Part shown: one piece after another, positions 25,190 through 34,252 of the stretch | Layout: each line of letters starts with the position of its first letter | Numbering within the stretch: the stretch's first letter is position 1 | Assembly (NCBI RefSeq): GCF_014205335.1 | Contig: NZ_JACHNH010000001.1 | Span: forward strand, 7,558,501 to 7,622,500 | Length of the DNA stretch: 64,000 bases | Reading direction: 5' to 3' | Origin: Amorphoplanes digitatis | GTDB taxonomy: Bacteria > Actinomycetota > Actinomycetes > Mycobacteriales > Micromonosporaceae | Position numbers and translations under genes: made by a program | Notes under the pieces: generated by a model | What the model saw: only the letters and a program-made list of their open reading frames with translations | Databases searched by the model: none | What the model was told of the DNA's origin: nothing

Positions 25190-26653
25190 ATGCGTAAATT
25201 ACCGGCCGCCCTGGCCACAGCCGCTCTCGCCGCCACCGCCGGTCTCGTCGCCTCCGCCGGCACGTCACCAGCCCCCGCGGCGGCCTCCACCACTCCGCCG
25301 AACATTGTGTTCGTCCTGGTCGACGACCTGGCGTGGAATCTGGTGCAGCACATGCCGAACGTACAGCGGCTGCAGAGCGACGGCACGACGTTCACCAACT
25401 ACACCGTTACCGACTCGCTGTGCTGCCCATCCCGCTCGTCGATCTTCACCGGGAAGTTCCCGCACGACACTGGAGTCTTCACCAACGAGAGTCCCGACGG
25501 CGGCTTCGCGGTCTTCCGCAACCGTGGCAACGAGTCGCGAACCTTCGCCACGGCCCTGCAGGCCCAGGGCTACACCACCGCGTTCATGGGCAAGTACCTC
25601 AACGGGTACCTCCCCAAAGATCTCTACACGCCGCCGGGCTGGACCGAGTGGTACGGCGCCGGCAACGCCTACGGCGAATACAACTACAACCTGAACGAGA
25701 ACGGCACGCTCGTGCACTACGGAAACACTGACGCCGACTACCTCACCGACGTCGTGAGCGCCAAGGGCAAGTCGTTCATTCAGCGCGCGGCCGCGTCGCA
25801 CAAGCCGTTCCTGGTGGAGATTTCCACGTTCGCACCGCACGGCCCATTCACTCCAGCTCGCCAGGACCTCGACAAGTTTCCCGGCCTGACCGCTCCGCGT
25901 ACACCCGCCTGGGACACCCTTCCGACGAACGCGCCGACCTGGCTGGCAGGCAACGGTCCACTCACCGCTGCCGAGATTCAAAAGATCGACATCGACTACC
26001 GGAAGCGGGCGCAAGCCGTACAGGCCGTCGATCGCATGATCGACGGACTGCGTCAGCAGCTCGTCGATTCGGGGGTCGCCGACAACACGTACGTCGTATT
26101 CAGCTCCGACAACGGCTTCCACATGGGCGACCACCGCTTGGTGGAAGGCAAACAGACGGCGTTCGACCATGACGTGGTCGTGCCACTGGTGATCGCGGGC
26201 CCGAACGTGCCCAGTGGCATCAGCCGCCCGCAGATCGTGCAGAACATCGATCTGGCCCCCACGTTCGAGCGCGTGGGCGGCGCTGCGGTCGCCGGCGACG
26301 TCGACGGCCGCTCCCTGCTGACACTGGTCACCGGCGGGCCGACTGCCCCGTGGCGCACCGGCTCACTCATCGAGCACCATGGCCCGGGCGCCAGCCCCGA
26401 CGACCCCGACGTCCAAGACGCCCGCAACGGCATGCCGACCACCTATGAGGCACTGCGCACAGCGACGTACACCTATGTGGAATACGACAACGGCGAACGC
26501 GAATACTACGACCGCACCACCGACTCGTACCAGCTGCGGAACACGTACGCCGGCCTCTCGGCAGCCCGCAAGGCAACCCTGCACTCAGACCTCGACGCCC
26601 TGAAGAACTGCCACACGAATGCATCCTGCTGGACCGCAGGACACGTCAGCTAA
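25190..26653 (+). CDS. Secreted sulfatase (arylsulfatase type)
   Basis: A 487-residue exported S1-type sulfatase. The start is taken at MRKLPAAL (25190), behind GGTGGA, because it begins the signal peptide; another ATG lies 12 bp upstream. The mature chain opens 'PPNIVFVLVDDLAWNLV', giving the metal-binding DD pair, and has the formylglycine motif C-x-P-S-R in 'LCCPSRSSIFTGKFPHDTGV'. The C-terminal 'FSSDNGFHMGDH' provides the remaining DN metal ligands. The form resembles N-acetylglucosamine-6-sulfatase or aryl sulfatases. It would cleave sulfate esters from polysaccharides or aryl sulfates outside the cell. A formylglycine-generating enzyme is not in the window. Confidence 0.9.
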   Translation: MRKLPAALATAALAATAGLVASAGTSPAPAAASTTPPNIVFVLVDDLAWNLVQHMPNVQRLQSDGTTFTNYTVTDSLCCPSRSSIFTGKFPHDTGVFTNESPDGGFAVFRNRGNESRTFATALQAQGYTTAFMGKYLNGYLPKDLYTPPGWTEWYGAGNAYGEYNYNLNENGTLVHYGNTDADYLTDVVSAKGKSFIQRAAASHKPFLVEISTFAPHGPFTPARQDLDKFPGLTAPRTPAWDTLPTNAPTWLAGNGPLTAAEIQKIDIDYRKRAQAVQAVDRMIDGLRQQLVDSGVADNTYVVFSSDNGFHMGDHRLVEGKQTAFDHDVVVPLVIAGPNVPSGISRPQIVQNIDLAPTFERVGGAAVAGDVDGRSLLTLVTGGPTAPWRTGSLIEHHGPGASPDDPDVQDARNGMPTTYEALRTATYTYVEYDNGEREYYDRTTDSYQLRNTYAGLSAARKATLHSDLDALKNCHTNASCWTAGHVS

Positions 26654-26707
26654 TACCAACAGCGCATACCCACGAACAGCGAAGAGGTCTAGTCGGTGGC
26701 GAGCTGG

Positions 26708-28534
26708 TCAGATACTGGCCTGGTGGCCCCTGCGGCCAGGCACGTCGGGCTTGGCCCGCGCTCGGGCGACGTCGGCGAGTCCGCTGGGCGAAAGCGTGTC
26801 GCGGCGCAGGACCTGCAGTAGTTCCTCGTACGGACCGATCAGGTAGGCCTGATCGCCGGCGGCGAAGCGGGTATCGCGCCGCGGTGGGTGTTCCAGGGCG
26901 CCGTCGGCGGCGGCGCGGTTGATCGCCACGACTCGGGTACGGGCGGACAGGTCCTGCATGGCGAGGCCGTCGAGTCCGCCGCCAGGGGCGACCGTGAGCC
27001 GGCCTACGAGCATGAGTTGCGAGCCGACGTAGAAGGTGGCGATGACATCGAGGCCCAGCGCGGCGCCGACGAACCAGGGCGCTGCGAGGGCGGCGGTGGA
27101 GCGGGCCTGACCGAGACCGAAGTTGCGTTCCACCGTCGCGGCCAGGGTGCGGTCGAACAGTCGCAGTACCACCGGCACGTCGGCGCCCTGCTCGCCGAGC
27201 TGGTCACGGATGGCCAGGCCGGTCTCGAGATTGATCAGGTCATCGCTGGTGAGTACGGCGACCGCGCGGGCCGAGGGCAGCTGTACTCGGTGCAGGGTCT
27301 GCGGAAGGGTGGCGTCGGCGAAGATGACGGGTACGCCACTGTCGCGTACCTGGGTGGCGTACCGGTTGTTCTCGTTGCGTTCGATGACGACGACGTCCGT
27401 ACCGGTGCCGGCCAGGCGCTCCACCACGCGGACGCCGACCGAGCCGAGACCGACCACGACGACATGGCCGTTGAGCTGTTTGAGCCGCCGGTTGCCGAGC
27501 GCCTCCTCGATGCGGATGGTGACCAGCGTGTTGGTCAGCAGGGCGAAGAACGTGGTGGCGAGCAGCGCACCGAGGATCATCAGGGCGATCGCGAAGCCGC
27601 GCAGCCAGGGTGGCTGACTGCGGAAGTTGAAGTCGCCGAAGCCGACCGTCGCGATCGTCTCGACGGTGAAGTACGCGGCGTCGAGGACGCTCATCCGGGT
27701 GCCGTCGGGTTCCCGGTATCCAAGGCGCAGCACGACCATCGCGGCCGTGGCCAGCAAAAACAGGCCGGCGAGGGCATACATCAAGCGGCGGTCCACCGCA
27801 CTGAACACCGACCTTGCCAGGTGCCACTTGCTGCGCAGCCGACCGGACCGGACCGGTACCGGGGCGCCGGCAGTGCCATGCAGACCGGCCCGCGCCAGTT
27901 CGGCGGCGGTGCCGAGGAGGGTGACCAGGTCGCCGGTGCGCACCCGGTGGTCGCGGCCGGGGCACACCACCATGTCGCCGCCGTCGGCGCCGGTCACGGC
28001 GAGCGGGGCGAGGGATCCGTAGCGGGAGCGTAAACGGCTGGAGACGTCGGCGACCACCTGGGTGGCCACGAATGGGTGCCCGTCGAGGTCCAGGTCGTGC
28101 GTTCCTGTACGCAGGCACGACTCGACCAGCGACGGTGCGGACAGACCCGCCACGTCCAGCACGGAGATCGACAGGGCGGACAGGGCTCGGCCGACGGCCG
28201 GGTTGCGGAGCTGCACCACGACGCGAATGTCAGGCCGGTTCTCTCTCGTCAACAACGCCGCTTCGATCGTGTGCAGGTCGTCGGCGAGCACGCAGATGAC
28301 TGCGACGGCTCCGCCCAGGCCGGCCTCGTCAAGGGTCTCGACGAGCCGTGGGCTGCCGATCACGACCGGCACACCCCAGCCGCGTACCACCCGCACCAGC
28401 CGCGGATCGGCGTCGTCCTCGACGACGACGACCTTGACGCCGGCGAGGTATAGCTGTTCGACCGTGCGCAGTCCGACGTCGTCCAGCCCGTACACGATGA
28501 TGTGTCCACGCCAGCTCGCACAGCTACCACTCAT
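26708..28534 (-). CDS. Potassium channel flanked by two RCK/TrkA domains
   Basis: A 608-residue membrane protein. Residues 8-220 are an RCK (TrkA-N/C) domain with 'HIIVYGLDDVGLRTVEQL'. Two membrane helices at about 255-345 enclose a pore helix and filter 'TIATVGFGDFNF' (TVGFGD). A second RCK follows with 'HVVVVGLGSVGVRVVERL' and 'VVVIERNENN', then a TrkA-C region to the end. Having an RCK on both sides of one pore is less usual than the MthK layout. It probably gates K+ flux in response to nucleotide or Ca2+. The gene ends 55 bp from the convergent sulfatase. Confidence 0.88.
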   Translation of the reverse strand: MSGSCASWRGHIIVYGLDDVGLRTVEQLYLAGVKVVVVEDDADPRLVRVVRGWGVPVVIGSPRLVETLDEAGLGGAVAVICVLADDLHTIEAALLTRENRPDIRVVVQLRNPAVGRALSALSISVLDVAGLSAPSLVESCLRTGTHDLDLDGHPFVATQVVADVSSRLRSRYGSLAPLAVTGADGGDMVVCPGRDHRVRTGDLVTLLGTAAELARAGLHGTAGAPVPVRSGRLRSKWHLARSVFSAVDRRLMYALAGLFLLATAAMVVLRLGYREPDGTRMSVLDAAYFTVETIATVGFGDFNFRSQPPWLRGFAIALMILGALLATTFFALLTNTLVTIRIEEALGNRRLKQLNGHVVVVGLGSVGVRVVERLAGTGTDVVVIERNENNRYATQVRDSGVPVIFADATLPQTLHRVQLPSARAVAVLTSDDLINLETGLAIRDQLGEQGADVPVVLRLFDRTLAATVERNFGLGQARSTAALAAPWFVGAALGLDVIATFYVGSQLMLVGRLTVAPGGGLDGLAMQDLSARTRVVAINRAAADGALEHPPRRDTRFAAGDQAYLIGPYEELLQVLRRDTLSPSGLADVARARAKPDVPGRRGHQASI

Positions 28535-28607
28535 CGGAGCAGAATCAACCGCGACCGTGTCGGCGAGGTTAACGGTGTCACCCTGGCACCGCGGGCCAGT
28601 GGGCGCC

Positions 28608-28633
28608 GGTCCGGGCGGCGTGCCGCCCGGACC
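28608..28633. terminator. GC hairpin after secreted helical protein
   Basis: Perfect 12-bp inverted repeat GGTCCGGGCGGC with its complement, separated by only two bases, 8 bp beyond the stop of the leftward gene at 28641. It is a likely terminator for the lipoprotein/helical-protein pair. Confidence 0.7.
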
Positions 28634-28640
28634 GGGCCGG

Positions 28641-29225
28641 TCACTTCAGTGATCGCAGCGTGGTCCGTGCGCTGCGGGCCGCCTCGCGGATCGGCTGAAC
28701 CTGGGCGCGGATCGCGTCGCCGTCCGGTCCGGGCTGGATTGCCAGCAGCTTGTCGACCTGGCCGTTCACCGACGTCGTCACCGACTTGAGCTTGGCCTGG
28801 TCGACGTCCGAGCGGTCGTCCAGCTTGTCGATCACGGCCAGTTCGGTGTCGATCGCCGCGGTGAGCCGGACCTTCGGACCGGTCAGGATGAAGACGCGGA
28901 AGTCGTTCACCATGCTCTGAGCGTCGGCCTTCACCGCGGCCGCGGTGGTCTCGCCGGCGACCTTGGTACGCAGGGCGGTGAGCCCCGCCGTCTGGTCGTC
29001 GATCAGTTTGGCCAGCGTGGCGCGGTGTGCGCTCTGGACCCGCTCGGCCTTGCCCAGCGTGGTGTCGAAACGCTTAAGCGCGGCGAGGCGTTTGTCGATC
29101 CGGGCGGTGACCACGGTCTTTGCCTTGTCGAGTGGCCTTTCCGCGGCTTGTGCCGGCGCTCCGGCGACAATGGCGACGGCGAACGCGGCGGTGGTCACCA
29201 CGGCGGTACGCAGGGTGCGGCTCAT
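28641..29225 (-). CDS. Secreted helical protein, probable coiled coil
   Basis: A 194-residue exported protein. A Sec signal (MSRTLRTAVVTTAAFAVAIV, cleavage at AQA-AE) leads to a wholly helical mature chain rich in Ala, Lys, Asp and Leu (AKTVVTARIDKRLAALKRFD..., VQPIREAARSARTTLRSLK). It has heptad-like spacing and no cysteine. It is unrecognised by function but is a common actinobacterial arrangement with a small lipoprotein upstream. Here a 92-codon lipoprotein frame ends 14 bp before this start, so the two are surely co-transcribed. A periplasmic or wall-associated structural role is inferred. Confidence 0.75.
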   Translation of the reverse strand: MSRTLRTAVVTTAAFAVAIVAGAPAQAAERPLDKAKTVVTARIDKRLAALKRFDTTLGKAERVQSAHRATLAKLIDDQTAGLTALRTKVAGETTAAAVKADAQSMVNDFRVFILTGPKVRLTAAIDTELAVIDKLDDRSDVDQAKLKSVTTSVNGQVDKLLAIQPGPDGDAIRAQVQPIREAARSARTTLRSLK

Positions 29226-29239
29226 CAGTGTCCTCTTTC

Positions 29240-29497
29240 TCAGTCCTGGTCCTGGGCCGGCTGGTCGTCGCCGTGCAGTTGCCGGTCGATCTCGTCGAGG
29301 AGGCCGCCGACGTCGGCGTTCGACTTGGCGCTCGACGTGGTGGCCGACGCGCCGGTCGTGCCACGCGGCGAGGGTGAAGCGGGAGCGTCCACCGGCGGCC
29401 GCTGGGTCGGGGCCGATTCGGTGGCCGCGGGGTGACGGGCACAGCCGCCGGTCAGCAGCACGGCGGCCGCCAACGCGACGGCGAGGGTTCGTCTCAT
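29240..29497 (-). CDS. Small lipoprotein
   Basis: An 85-residue lipoprotein. The start at MRRTLAVAL (29497) is preferred over an ATG seven codons upstream because it begins the signal. The lipobox is 'LLTGGC'. The mature part is a disordered Pro/Ser/Thr linker ending in an amphipathic stretch 'DVGGLLDEIDRQLHGDDQPA'. It is the first gene of a two-gene operon with the secreted helical protein; the short helix could contact that partner. Unknown function. Confidence 0.75.
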   Translation of the reverse strand: MRRTLAVALAAAVLLTGGCARHPAATESAPTQRPPVDAPASPSPRGTTGASATTSSAKSNADVGGLLDEIDRQLHGDDQPAQDQD

Positions 29498-29732
29498 GCC
29501 GACGATCTTCGGGACCAACTGTCAGAGAACCGCGAGCGGTTTGTAAGGATCAGGTCAGGACGCCTTGGGATCGCTCGCGCGGCCGCCCCGCTGCCAGATC
29601 CCGTTCAGGAGGCCGCCTCGGCCGTTGTCAGTTCACGTGGCGACGAACGACCGTCGAGTCCACCTGCTCGGGGTAACGCGCCTGCTGACGGCCGAGTTCG
29701 GCCGTGGGGATGGCGGCGCGTATGTTCGGGCG

Positions 29733-30563
29733 GTGAATCCCGCTGACCTGCAGGGCCTTCGTTCGGGAGACCTCGAAACCCGCGAAGCACATGTGCACCA
29801 GCTGCTCGACCGGGCCAGGACGCACGGTGATGAATCGGCCATCGCGGCGCTGCACACGCTGGTCCGCGACTACCGAGATTTTCACAGGTCCCTGTATTCG
29901 CGGGCGATGAACCATGCGGCCGTCTTCGCGGACGCCGGACTGCAGGAGCCGTTGCTCGCCGCGCTCGGCGACACCCGGTACAACTGTCAGGCTTGGGCTG
30001 CGATGGGTTGCGCGGCAATGGATATCCGGGCCGCCGTGCCACAGCTCATCACGCTCCTCGACCACCAGCAGTGGATCGTCCGGGGCGAGACGGTGACCGC
30101 GCTCGCCCGGCTCGGCGACGCCTCGGTCGTGCCCTCGCTGCGACCACTGCTCAACGACCAGGCCGACTGGCTACGCCAGCGAACCGCCGACGCCCTGGCC
30201 CGCATCGGCGGCGACGCCGCGCTCGATGCGCTCTGGCACGAGTTCGAGCACCGGCGGTTCCCCCGGATCGGCTATCTCGCCAGCACGCTGGCCCTGTTCA
30301 CGCCGGAGGTGGTACCCCGGCTGCTGGCCGCGGCCGACAGCACGGATCCGGATCAACGGTACTGGGCTGCCGTCGCGCTCGGATCGACAGGCGATGATCG
30401 GGCGGTACCGACGCTGGAGCGGCTGATGGCCGGCGACCGTGGCGTGACCGTGTTCGACGGGGAAGTTCGCACCGCGGCGAAGAAGGCCCTGCGCACGCTC
30501 CGTCGCATTCAAGCTGCCATCGCCGAACGAGAGCGAGTCGAAGCCCAGGCCAAGGCTGGCTGA
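29733..30563 (+). CDS. HEAT-repeat protein
   Basis: A 276-residue protein built of HEAT/PBS-lyase-type repeats, for example 'LLAALGDTRYNCQAWAAMGCAAM', 'LITLLDHQQWIVRGETVTALARLGD', 'LRPLLNDQADWLRQRTADALARIGG' and 'RYWAAVALGSTGDDRAVPTLERL'. The GTG at 29733 (VNPADLQGL) is chosen because the 56 residues upstream in frame are Arg/Pro-rich with no repeat pattern. The longer start at 29565 cannot be excluded. The super-helix would bind a protein partner. It is alone on its strand, 89 bp from the arsenic island. Confidence 0.75.
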   Translation: MNPADLQGLRSGDLETREAHVHQLLDRARTHGDESAIAALHTLVRDYRDFHRSLYSRAMNHAAVFADAGLQEPLLAALGDTRYNCQAWAAMGCAAMDIRAAVPQLITLLDHQQWIVRGETVTALARLGDASVVPSLRPLLNDQADWLRQRTADALARIGGDAALDALWHEFEHRRFPRIGYLASTLALFTPEVVPRLLAAADSTDPDQRYWAAVALGSTGDDRAVPTLERLMAGDRGVTVFDGEVRTAAKKALRTLRRIQAAIAERERVEAQAKAG

Positions 30564-30652
30564 CTCGTCGACGGCTGGTGGGCGGTCCCCGATCGGGTGC
30601 GGTGGCAACCTGTCGCCGAGGCGGCCAGCCTCGTCAAACCCGCGCTGCCGGC

Positions 30653-31924
30653 CTACGGCTTACTGATGTATGCGCTGTCGGTCCCGGCCGCGCTGCTGCC
30701 GGCGAGGACGGCGGCGCCGGTCAGCTGATCCGCGGGTACCGGCGTGGGGGAGGTTGCCCGTGCCACGATCCCGACGGCCGCGACGAGGCAGGCCGCGCCG
30801 ATCACGGCAAGGACCGGCGGGTAGCCGACGGCGGCGTACAGGCCGGCCGCGCCGAGGGGTGCGACGGCCTTGGCGACGGTGATGGGGGTGGCGAGGATGC
30901 CGGCGATCGTCGCGTAGGCGGTGGTGCCGTACCGGTCGGCCAGCAGCGCGGGTTTGACGAGGCTGGCCACGCCGAAGCCGATCCCGAAACCGACCACCGC
31001 GAGTGCCGCGCCGATCCGGCCGGCGCCGACGATCGGCAGGCTGAGCGCGGCGGCGGCCTGGACGGTGAAGACGACCGCGACCACCACCGGTAGCCGAAGG
31101 CGGCGCTGGGCGCCGGTGAGCAGCAGCCGGCCGGTCACCGACAGCACGCCGAGCAGCCCGGCGACCGTGGCGGCGAAGGTCGCCGGATGGCCTTCGTGGA
31201 CGAGGAACCCGACGAGGTGGACGGTCATCGCGCTCATCGCCGCGCCGTGCGCGACGAACGCGACGGCCAGCCACCAGAACCGGGCATCGCGCATCGCCGC
31301 GCGCACCACCTCGGCGCGGTCGCGGCGCGTGGGCTGCCGCGCCTGCGAGGCGGGCCGTGGTGGTCTGCGGACCGAGAGGGCGTGCAGCGGAACGGCGACT
31401 GCGCCGTACAGCGCGGCAAGCAGCAGGAGTGCGGTGCGCCAGCCGTACCGGTCGGCGAGCAGGCCGGTGAGCGGCATGAAGATGGTGCTGGCGAAGCCGG
31501 CCACGACGATGACCCCGAGGACGGCCCTGCCGCGTCGCCGCGGGTCGAACCAGGAGACCACGACGGCGAGGGCCGGTTCGTAGAGCACCATCGCGGCGCA
31601 GATCCCGATGCCGATGAGCACCGTGTAGAGCTGTGCGACGGTCTGCACCTGGGACCAGGCGGCGACCAGGATCGTGGCGGCGACGGATCCGGCGGTCATC
31701 AGGGCCCGGCCGCCGTGACGGTCGAGCCACCGCCCTACCGGCACCGCCATCACCGCCCCGGCCAGCACCGACGCGGTCAACGCGCCGGTGACGGCCGTGG
31801 CGGAGGTGTGCAGGTCGGCGGCCATCGGTTGCAGCAGTACCGCGAAGGCGTAGTAGAGCACGCCGTAGCCGATGGTCTGGGTCACCGCCAGGGCAGCGAC
31901 GATCCACCAACCGCGCCCGGCCAC
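30653..31924 (-). CDS. MFS transporter at end of arsenic operon
   Basis: A 423-residue twelve-helix major facilitator. The GTG at 31924 is favoured since GAGGAA lies five bases before it and TM1 (GWWIVAALAVTQTIGYG) follows at once. GTG codons at 31942 and 31975 are alternatives; the last would overlap the flavoprotein gene by 29 bp. The motif A loop reads 'GRWLDRHGGRALM' (G-x-x-x-D-R-x-G). It is the last gene of the leftward six-gene ars transcription unit. It may export an organoarsenical or another product of the flavoprotein and acetyltransferase; that role is inferred from position. It is not an ArsB or Acr3 protein. Confidence 0.8.
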   Translation of the reverse strand: MAGRGWWIVAALAVTQTIGYGVLYYAFAVLLQPMAADLHTSATAVTGALTASVLAGAVMAVPVGRWLDRHGGRALMTAGSVAATILVAAWSQVQTVAQLYTVLIGIGICAAMVLYEPALAVVVSWFDPRRRGRAVLGVIVVAGFASTIFMPLTGLLADRYGWRTALLLLAALYGAVAVPLHALSVRRPPRPASQARQPTRRDRAEVVRAAMRDARFWWLAVAFVAHGAAMSAMTVHLVGFLVHEGHPATFAATVAGLLGVLSVTGRLLLTGAQRRLRLPVVVAVVFTVQAAAALSLPIVGAGRIGAALAVVGFGIGFGVASLVKPALLADRYGTTAYATIAGILATPITVAKAVAPLGAAGLYAAVGYPPVLAVIGAACLVAAVGIVARATSPTPVPADQLTGAAVLAGSSAAGTDSAYISKP

Positions 31925-31946
31925 CGCTGTTCCTCGTGTCACCCGG

Positions 31947-33374
31947 TCAGCCGCAGCAGCCGCCGGCCTGCTCACCGGTGCCGGCTGCGGCGACGGGCTG
32001 GAGGGTCAGCGGTACGGACAGCAGCCCGCCGGCGATCCCGGTCGCCAGACCCCGCCCGGCCGGCACCGTGACGGTCTCGTCGGCGGGTGTGGTGCAGCAG
32101 CCACCGTCACCGCTGTCGACGCGGTCGGCGTCCACCGCGATGTTGCTGCTGCACACTCCGGTTTCGGGCAGGTCGAGCTGGACGTCGCGGGCGGCCTGCC
32201 AGTCCCCCGCGAGGGCGGCGACGACCGAGCGGGCCTGCTCGTAGCCGGTGGCGAGCAGGAACGTGGGTGCCCGCCCGTAGGACTTGGCGCCGATGGCGTA
32301 GTAGCCGGGCTCGGGGTGGGCGAGCTCGTCGACGCCGTGCGGTGGCACGGTGCCGCAGGAGTGCTCGTTCGGGTCGATCAGCGGTGCGAGGGTACGGCCG
32401 GCGCCCATGATCGGGTCGAGGTCGAGGCGCAGTTCGGCGGCGATGCCGTGGTCGGGGCGGAACCCGGTCGCGGACACGATCCGGTCGACCACCACGCTGC
32501 GAGTGCCGTCGGAGACCTCGATTCCGTCGGGCCGCGGTGTGAGCGCGCCGACAGAGAAGCCGGTGATCAGTTCGATGTGGCCGGCCTCGACGTGTTCGCG
32601 TAGGACGGTGCCGAGGGCGCCGCGGGCGGGGAGCGCGTCGGCGGCCCCGCCGCCGTAGGTGCGTGCCGGGCCGGCCGCCCGGATCGCCCAGGTGACCCGG
32701 GTGCCCGGCGCCTGGTCGGCGAGGTCGGCGAGCAGCAGCAGGGTGTTGGCTGCGGAGTATCCGGCGCCGACGACCAGGACCCGCTTGCCGGCGAACCGGT
32801 CGCGGTCGGCGCCGAGAACGTCGGGCAGGGCGTGCTCGAGGAAGGCCGTCGCGCCGGTCTCGCCGTGTGCGGGGATGCCGGAGGCGCCGAGCACGTTCGG
32901 GGTGTCCCAGGTGCCGGCGGCGTCGATGACGGCGCGGGCGAGGACGTCCTCGCCGGTGGCGAGGCGGATCAGGAACGGGGTGGTGTCGCGGCCGGCGGTG
33001 CGGACCCGGTCGAGGCCGAGCCGGGTCACGGCGACCACCCGGGCGCCGTACCGCACGTGTGGTTTGAGCGCGGGCAGGTCCGCCAGGGGCTGGAGGTAGT
33101 CGGCGGCGAGCTGGGCGCCGGTCGGCAGGACGTCGGCGTCGGGCTCGACCCAGCCGCCGGCGGCGAGCAGTCGCCGGGCGGCGGCGTCGATGTTGTAGCG
33201 CCATGGCGAGAAGACGCGGATGTGCCCCCACTGGCGCACGGCGGCGGCCGCGGTCTCGCCGGCTTCCAGGACGGTGTAGGCGATGCCGCGCTCGGCGAGG
33301 TGCGCGGCGGCGGCGAGGCCGACCGGCCCGGCGCCGATGACGACGACGGGCAGGCCGTCCAGTGGGGTGCTCAT
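31947..33374 (-). CDS. ArsO-like FAD/NAD(P) oxidoreductase with Cys-pair tail
   Basis: A 475-residue flavoprotein. Start ATG at 33374 follows GAGGAG. The FAD Rossmann motif is 'VVVIGAGPVGLAAAAHLAERG', with the next strand 'YTVLEAG'. The NAD(P) motif is 'VLVVGAGYSAANTLLLLADL', and 'IVSATGFRPDHGI' is the ATG-x-x motif of flavin monooxygenases. The C-terminal 60 residues are extra: they hold 'DGGCCTTPA' and end 'QAGGCCG'. Putative flavin monooxygenases (ArsO) are known members of Streptomyces ars clusters. The two Cys-Cys pairs are suited to bind As(III), and they echo the CCG peptide encoded upstream in the same operon. Substrate unknown. Confidence 0.8.
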   Translation of the reverse strand: MSTPLDGLPVVVIGAGPVGLAAAAHLAERGIAYTVLEAGETAAAAVRQWGHIRVFSPWRYNIDAAARRLLAAGGWVEPDADVLPTGAQLAADYLQPLADLPALKPHVRYGARVVAVTRLGLDRVRTAGRDTTPFLIRLATGEDVLARAVIDAAGTWDTPNVLGASGIPAHGETGATAFLEHALPDVLGADRDRFAGKRVLVVGAGYSAANTLLLLADLADQAPGTRVTWAIRAAGPARTYGGGAADALPARGALGTVLREHVEAGHIELITGFSVGALTPRPDGIEVSDGTRSVVVDRIVSATGFRPDHGIAAELRLDLDPIMGAGRTLAPLIDPNEHSCGTVPPHGVDELAHPEPGYYAIGAKSYGRAPTFLLATGYEQARSVVAALAGDWQAARDVQLDLPETGVCSSNIAVDADRVDSGDGGCCTTPADETVTVPAGRGLATGIAGGLLSVPLTLQPVAAAGTGEQAGGCCG

Positions 33375-33401
33375 GATGGGACTCCTCATTTGTAGGGCAG
33401 G

Positions 33402-33914
33402 TCAGGTGATGTGCGGGCTGCGGCGTTCGATGAAGACCACGTCGCGCCACCGGTTGCCCTGGGCGAGATGACGGCCGACGCGTTCGCGGACGCCGACGGT
33501 GCGGAACCCGGCGGCTCGATGCAGGGCGAGGCTGGCGGTGTTCTCGGGAAAGATCCCGGATTGGATGGTCCATATGCCGGCTGCCTCGGTGGAGGCGATG
33601 AGCGCGTCGAGCAGGGCGCGGCCGACGCCGCGCCGCCGTGCGGCCGGGTCGACGTAGACGGAGTGTTCGACCACCCCGGCGTACACCCGGCGCGCCGAGA
33701 CCGCGGAGACCGCGGCCCAGCCCAGGACCGTGTCGGTGGCGTCGTCCTCGACGGCGACGAGGCGGTGGTGGACCAGCTTGCCCGCGTCGAACGCCGCCCA
33801 GTCGGGGGCGGTGTGCTCGAAGCTGGCGTTGCCGGCGTCCATGCCGGCCTGGTAGATCGCGAGGACCTGCTGGGCGTCGTCGGCGCGCATGGCCCGGATC
33901 GCGACGGCGGTCAT
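33402..33914 (-). CDS. ArsN1/phosphinothricin-type N-acetyltransferase
   Basis: A 170-residue GNAT enzyme whose ATG overlaps the stop of arsR (ATGA at 33911-33914). It matches the phosphinothricin acetyltransferase group: 'IRAMRADDAQQVLAIYQAGM', 'VEHSVYVDPAARRRGVGRALLDALI' and 'NTASLALHRAAGFRTVGVRERVGRH', ending 'GNRWRDVVFIERR'. In ars operons this family (ArsN1) acetylates the arsenical antibiotic arsinothricin. The context here supports that role, but PAT-like activity on other amino acids is possible. It is followed 27 bp later by the flavoprotein gene. Confidence 0.8.
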   Translation of the reverse strand: MTAVAIRAMRADDAQQVLAIYQAGMDAGNASFEHTAPDWAAFDAGKLVHHRLVAVEDDATDTVLGWAAVSAVSARRVYAGVVEHSVYVDPAARRRGVGRALLDALIASTEAAGIWTIQSGIFPENTASLALHRAAGFRTVGVRERVGRHLAQGNRWRDVVFIERRSPHIT

Positions 33915-34243
33915 GAACAGCCTCCGGTCGGGCTCGGTGCGGGGCGGCCCATCACGACGTCGGCGGCGGACGGGAAGCAGTCGATGCAGCGGGCGTTGAT
34001 CCGGTAGTGCCGGGCGGTGCCGACGGGCTCGACCAGGACGAAGCGCACCTCGGTGAGGATCTTCAGATGCTGCGAGACGGTGGACTGGGCCAGGCCGACC
34101 GCGGCGACGATCTCCGCAACCGGCATCGGCCGGTTCTGCCGGGCCAGGTACTCCACGATCTGCACCCGGGTGGGGTCGGCCAGGGCGCGGAACCAGGAGG
34201 CGTACTCCTGCGCGATGCTCCGGTCGAGTAGGTCGGCCATCAT
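33911..34243 (-). CDS. ArsR/SmtB family regulator with C-terminal cysteines
   Basis: A 110-residue winged-helix repressor. The core is 'WFRALADPTRVQIVEYLARQ' and the recognition helix 'VGLAQSTVSQHLKILTEVRFVL'. It lacks the classical CxC in the dimer helix. Instead cysteines are near the end ('RCIDCFPSAADV', and GGCS at the terminus), a placement seen in alternative As(III) sites of this family. Its ATG is preceded by a 27-bp inverted repeat (34253-34279) inside the 3' end of the M28 gene, so it likely has its own promoter within the operon. It is translationally coupled to the acetyltransferase. Confidence 0.88.
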   Translation of the reverse strand: MMADLLDRSIAQEYASWFRALADPTRVQIVEYLARQNRPMPVAEIVAAVGLAQSTVSQHLKILTEVRFVLVEPVGTARHYRINARCIDCFPSAADVVMGRPAPSPTGGCS

Positions 34244-34252
34244 TCACCATCT

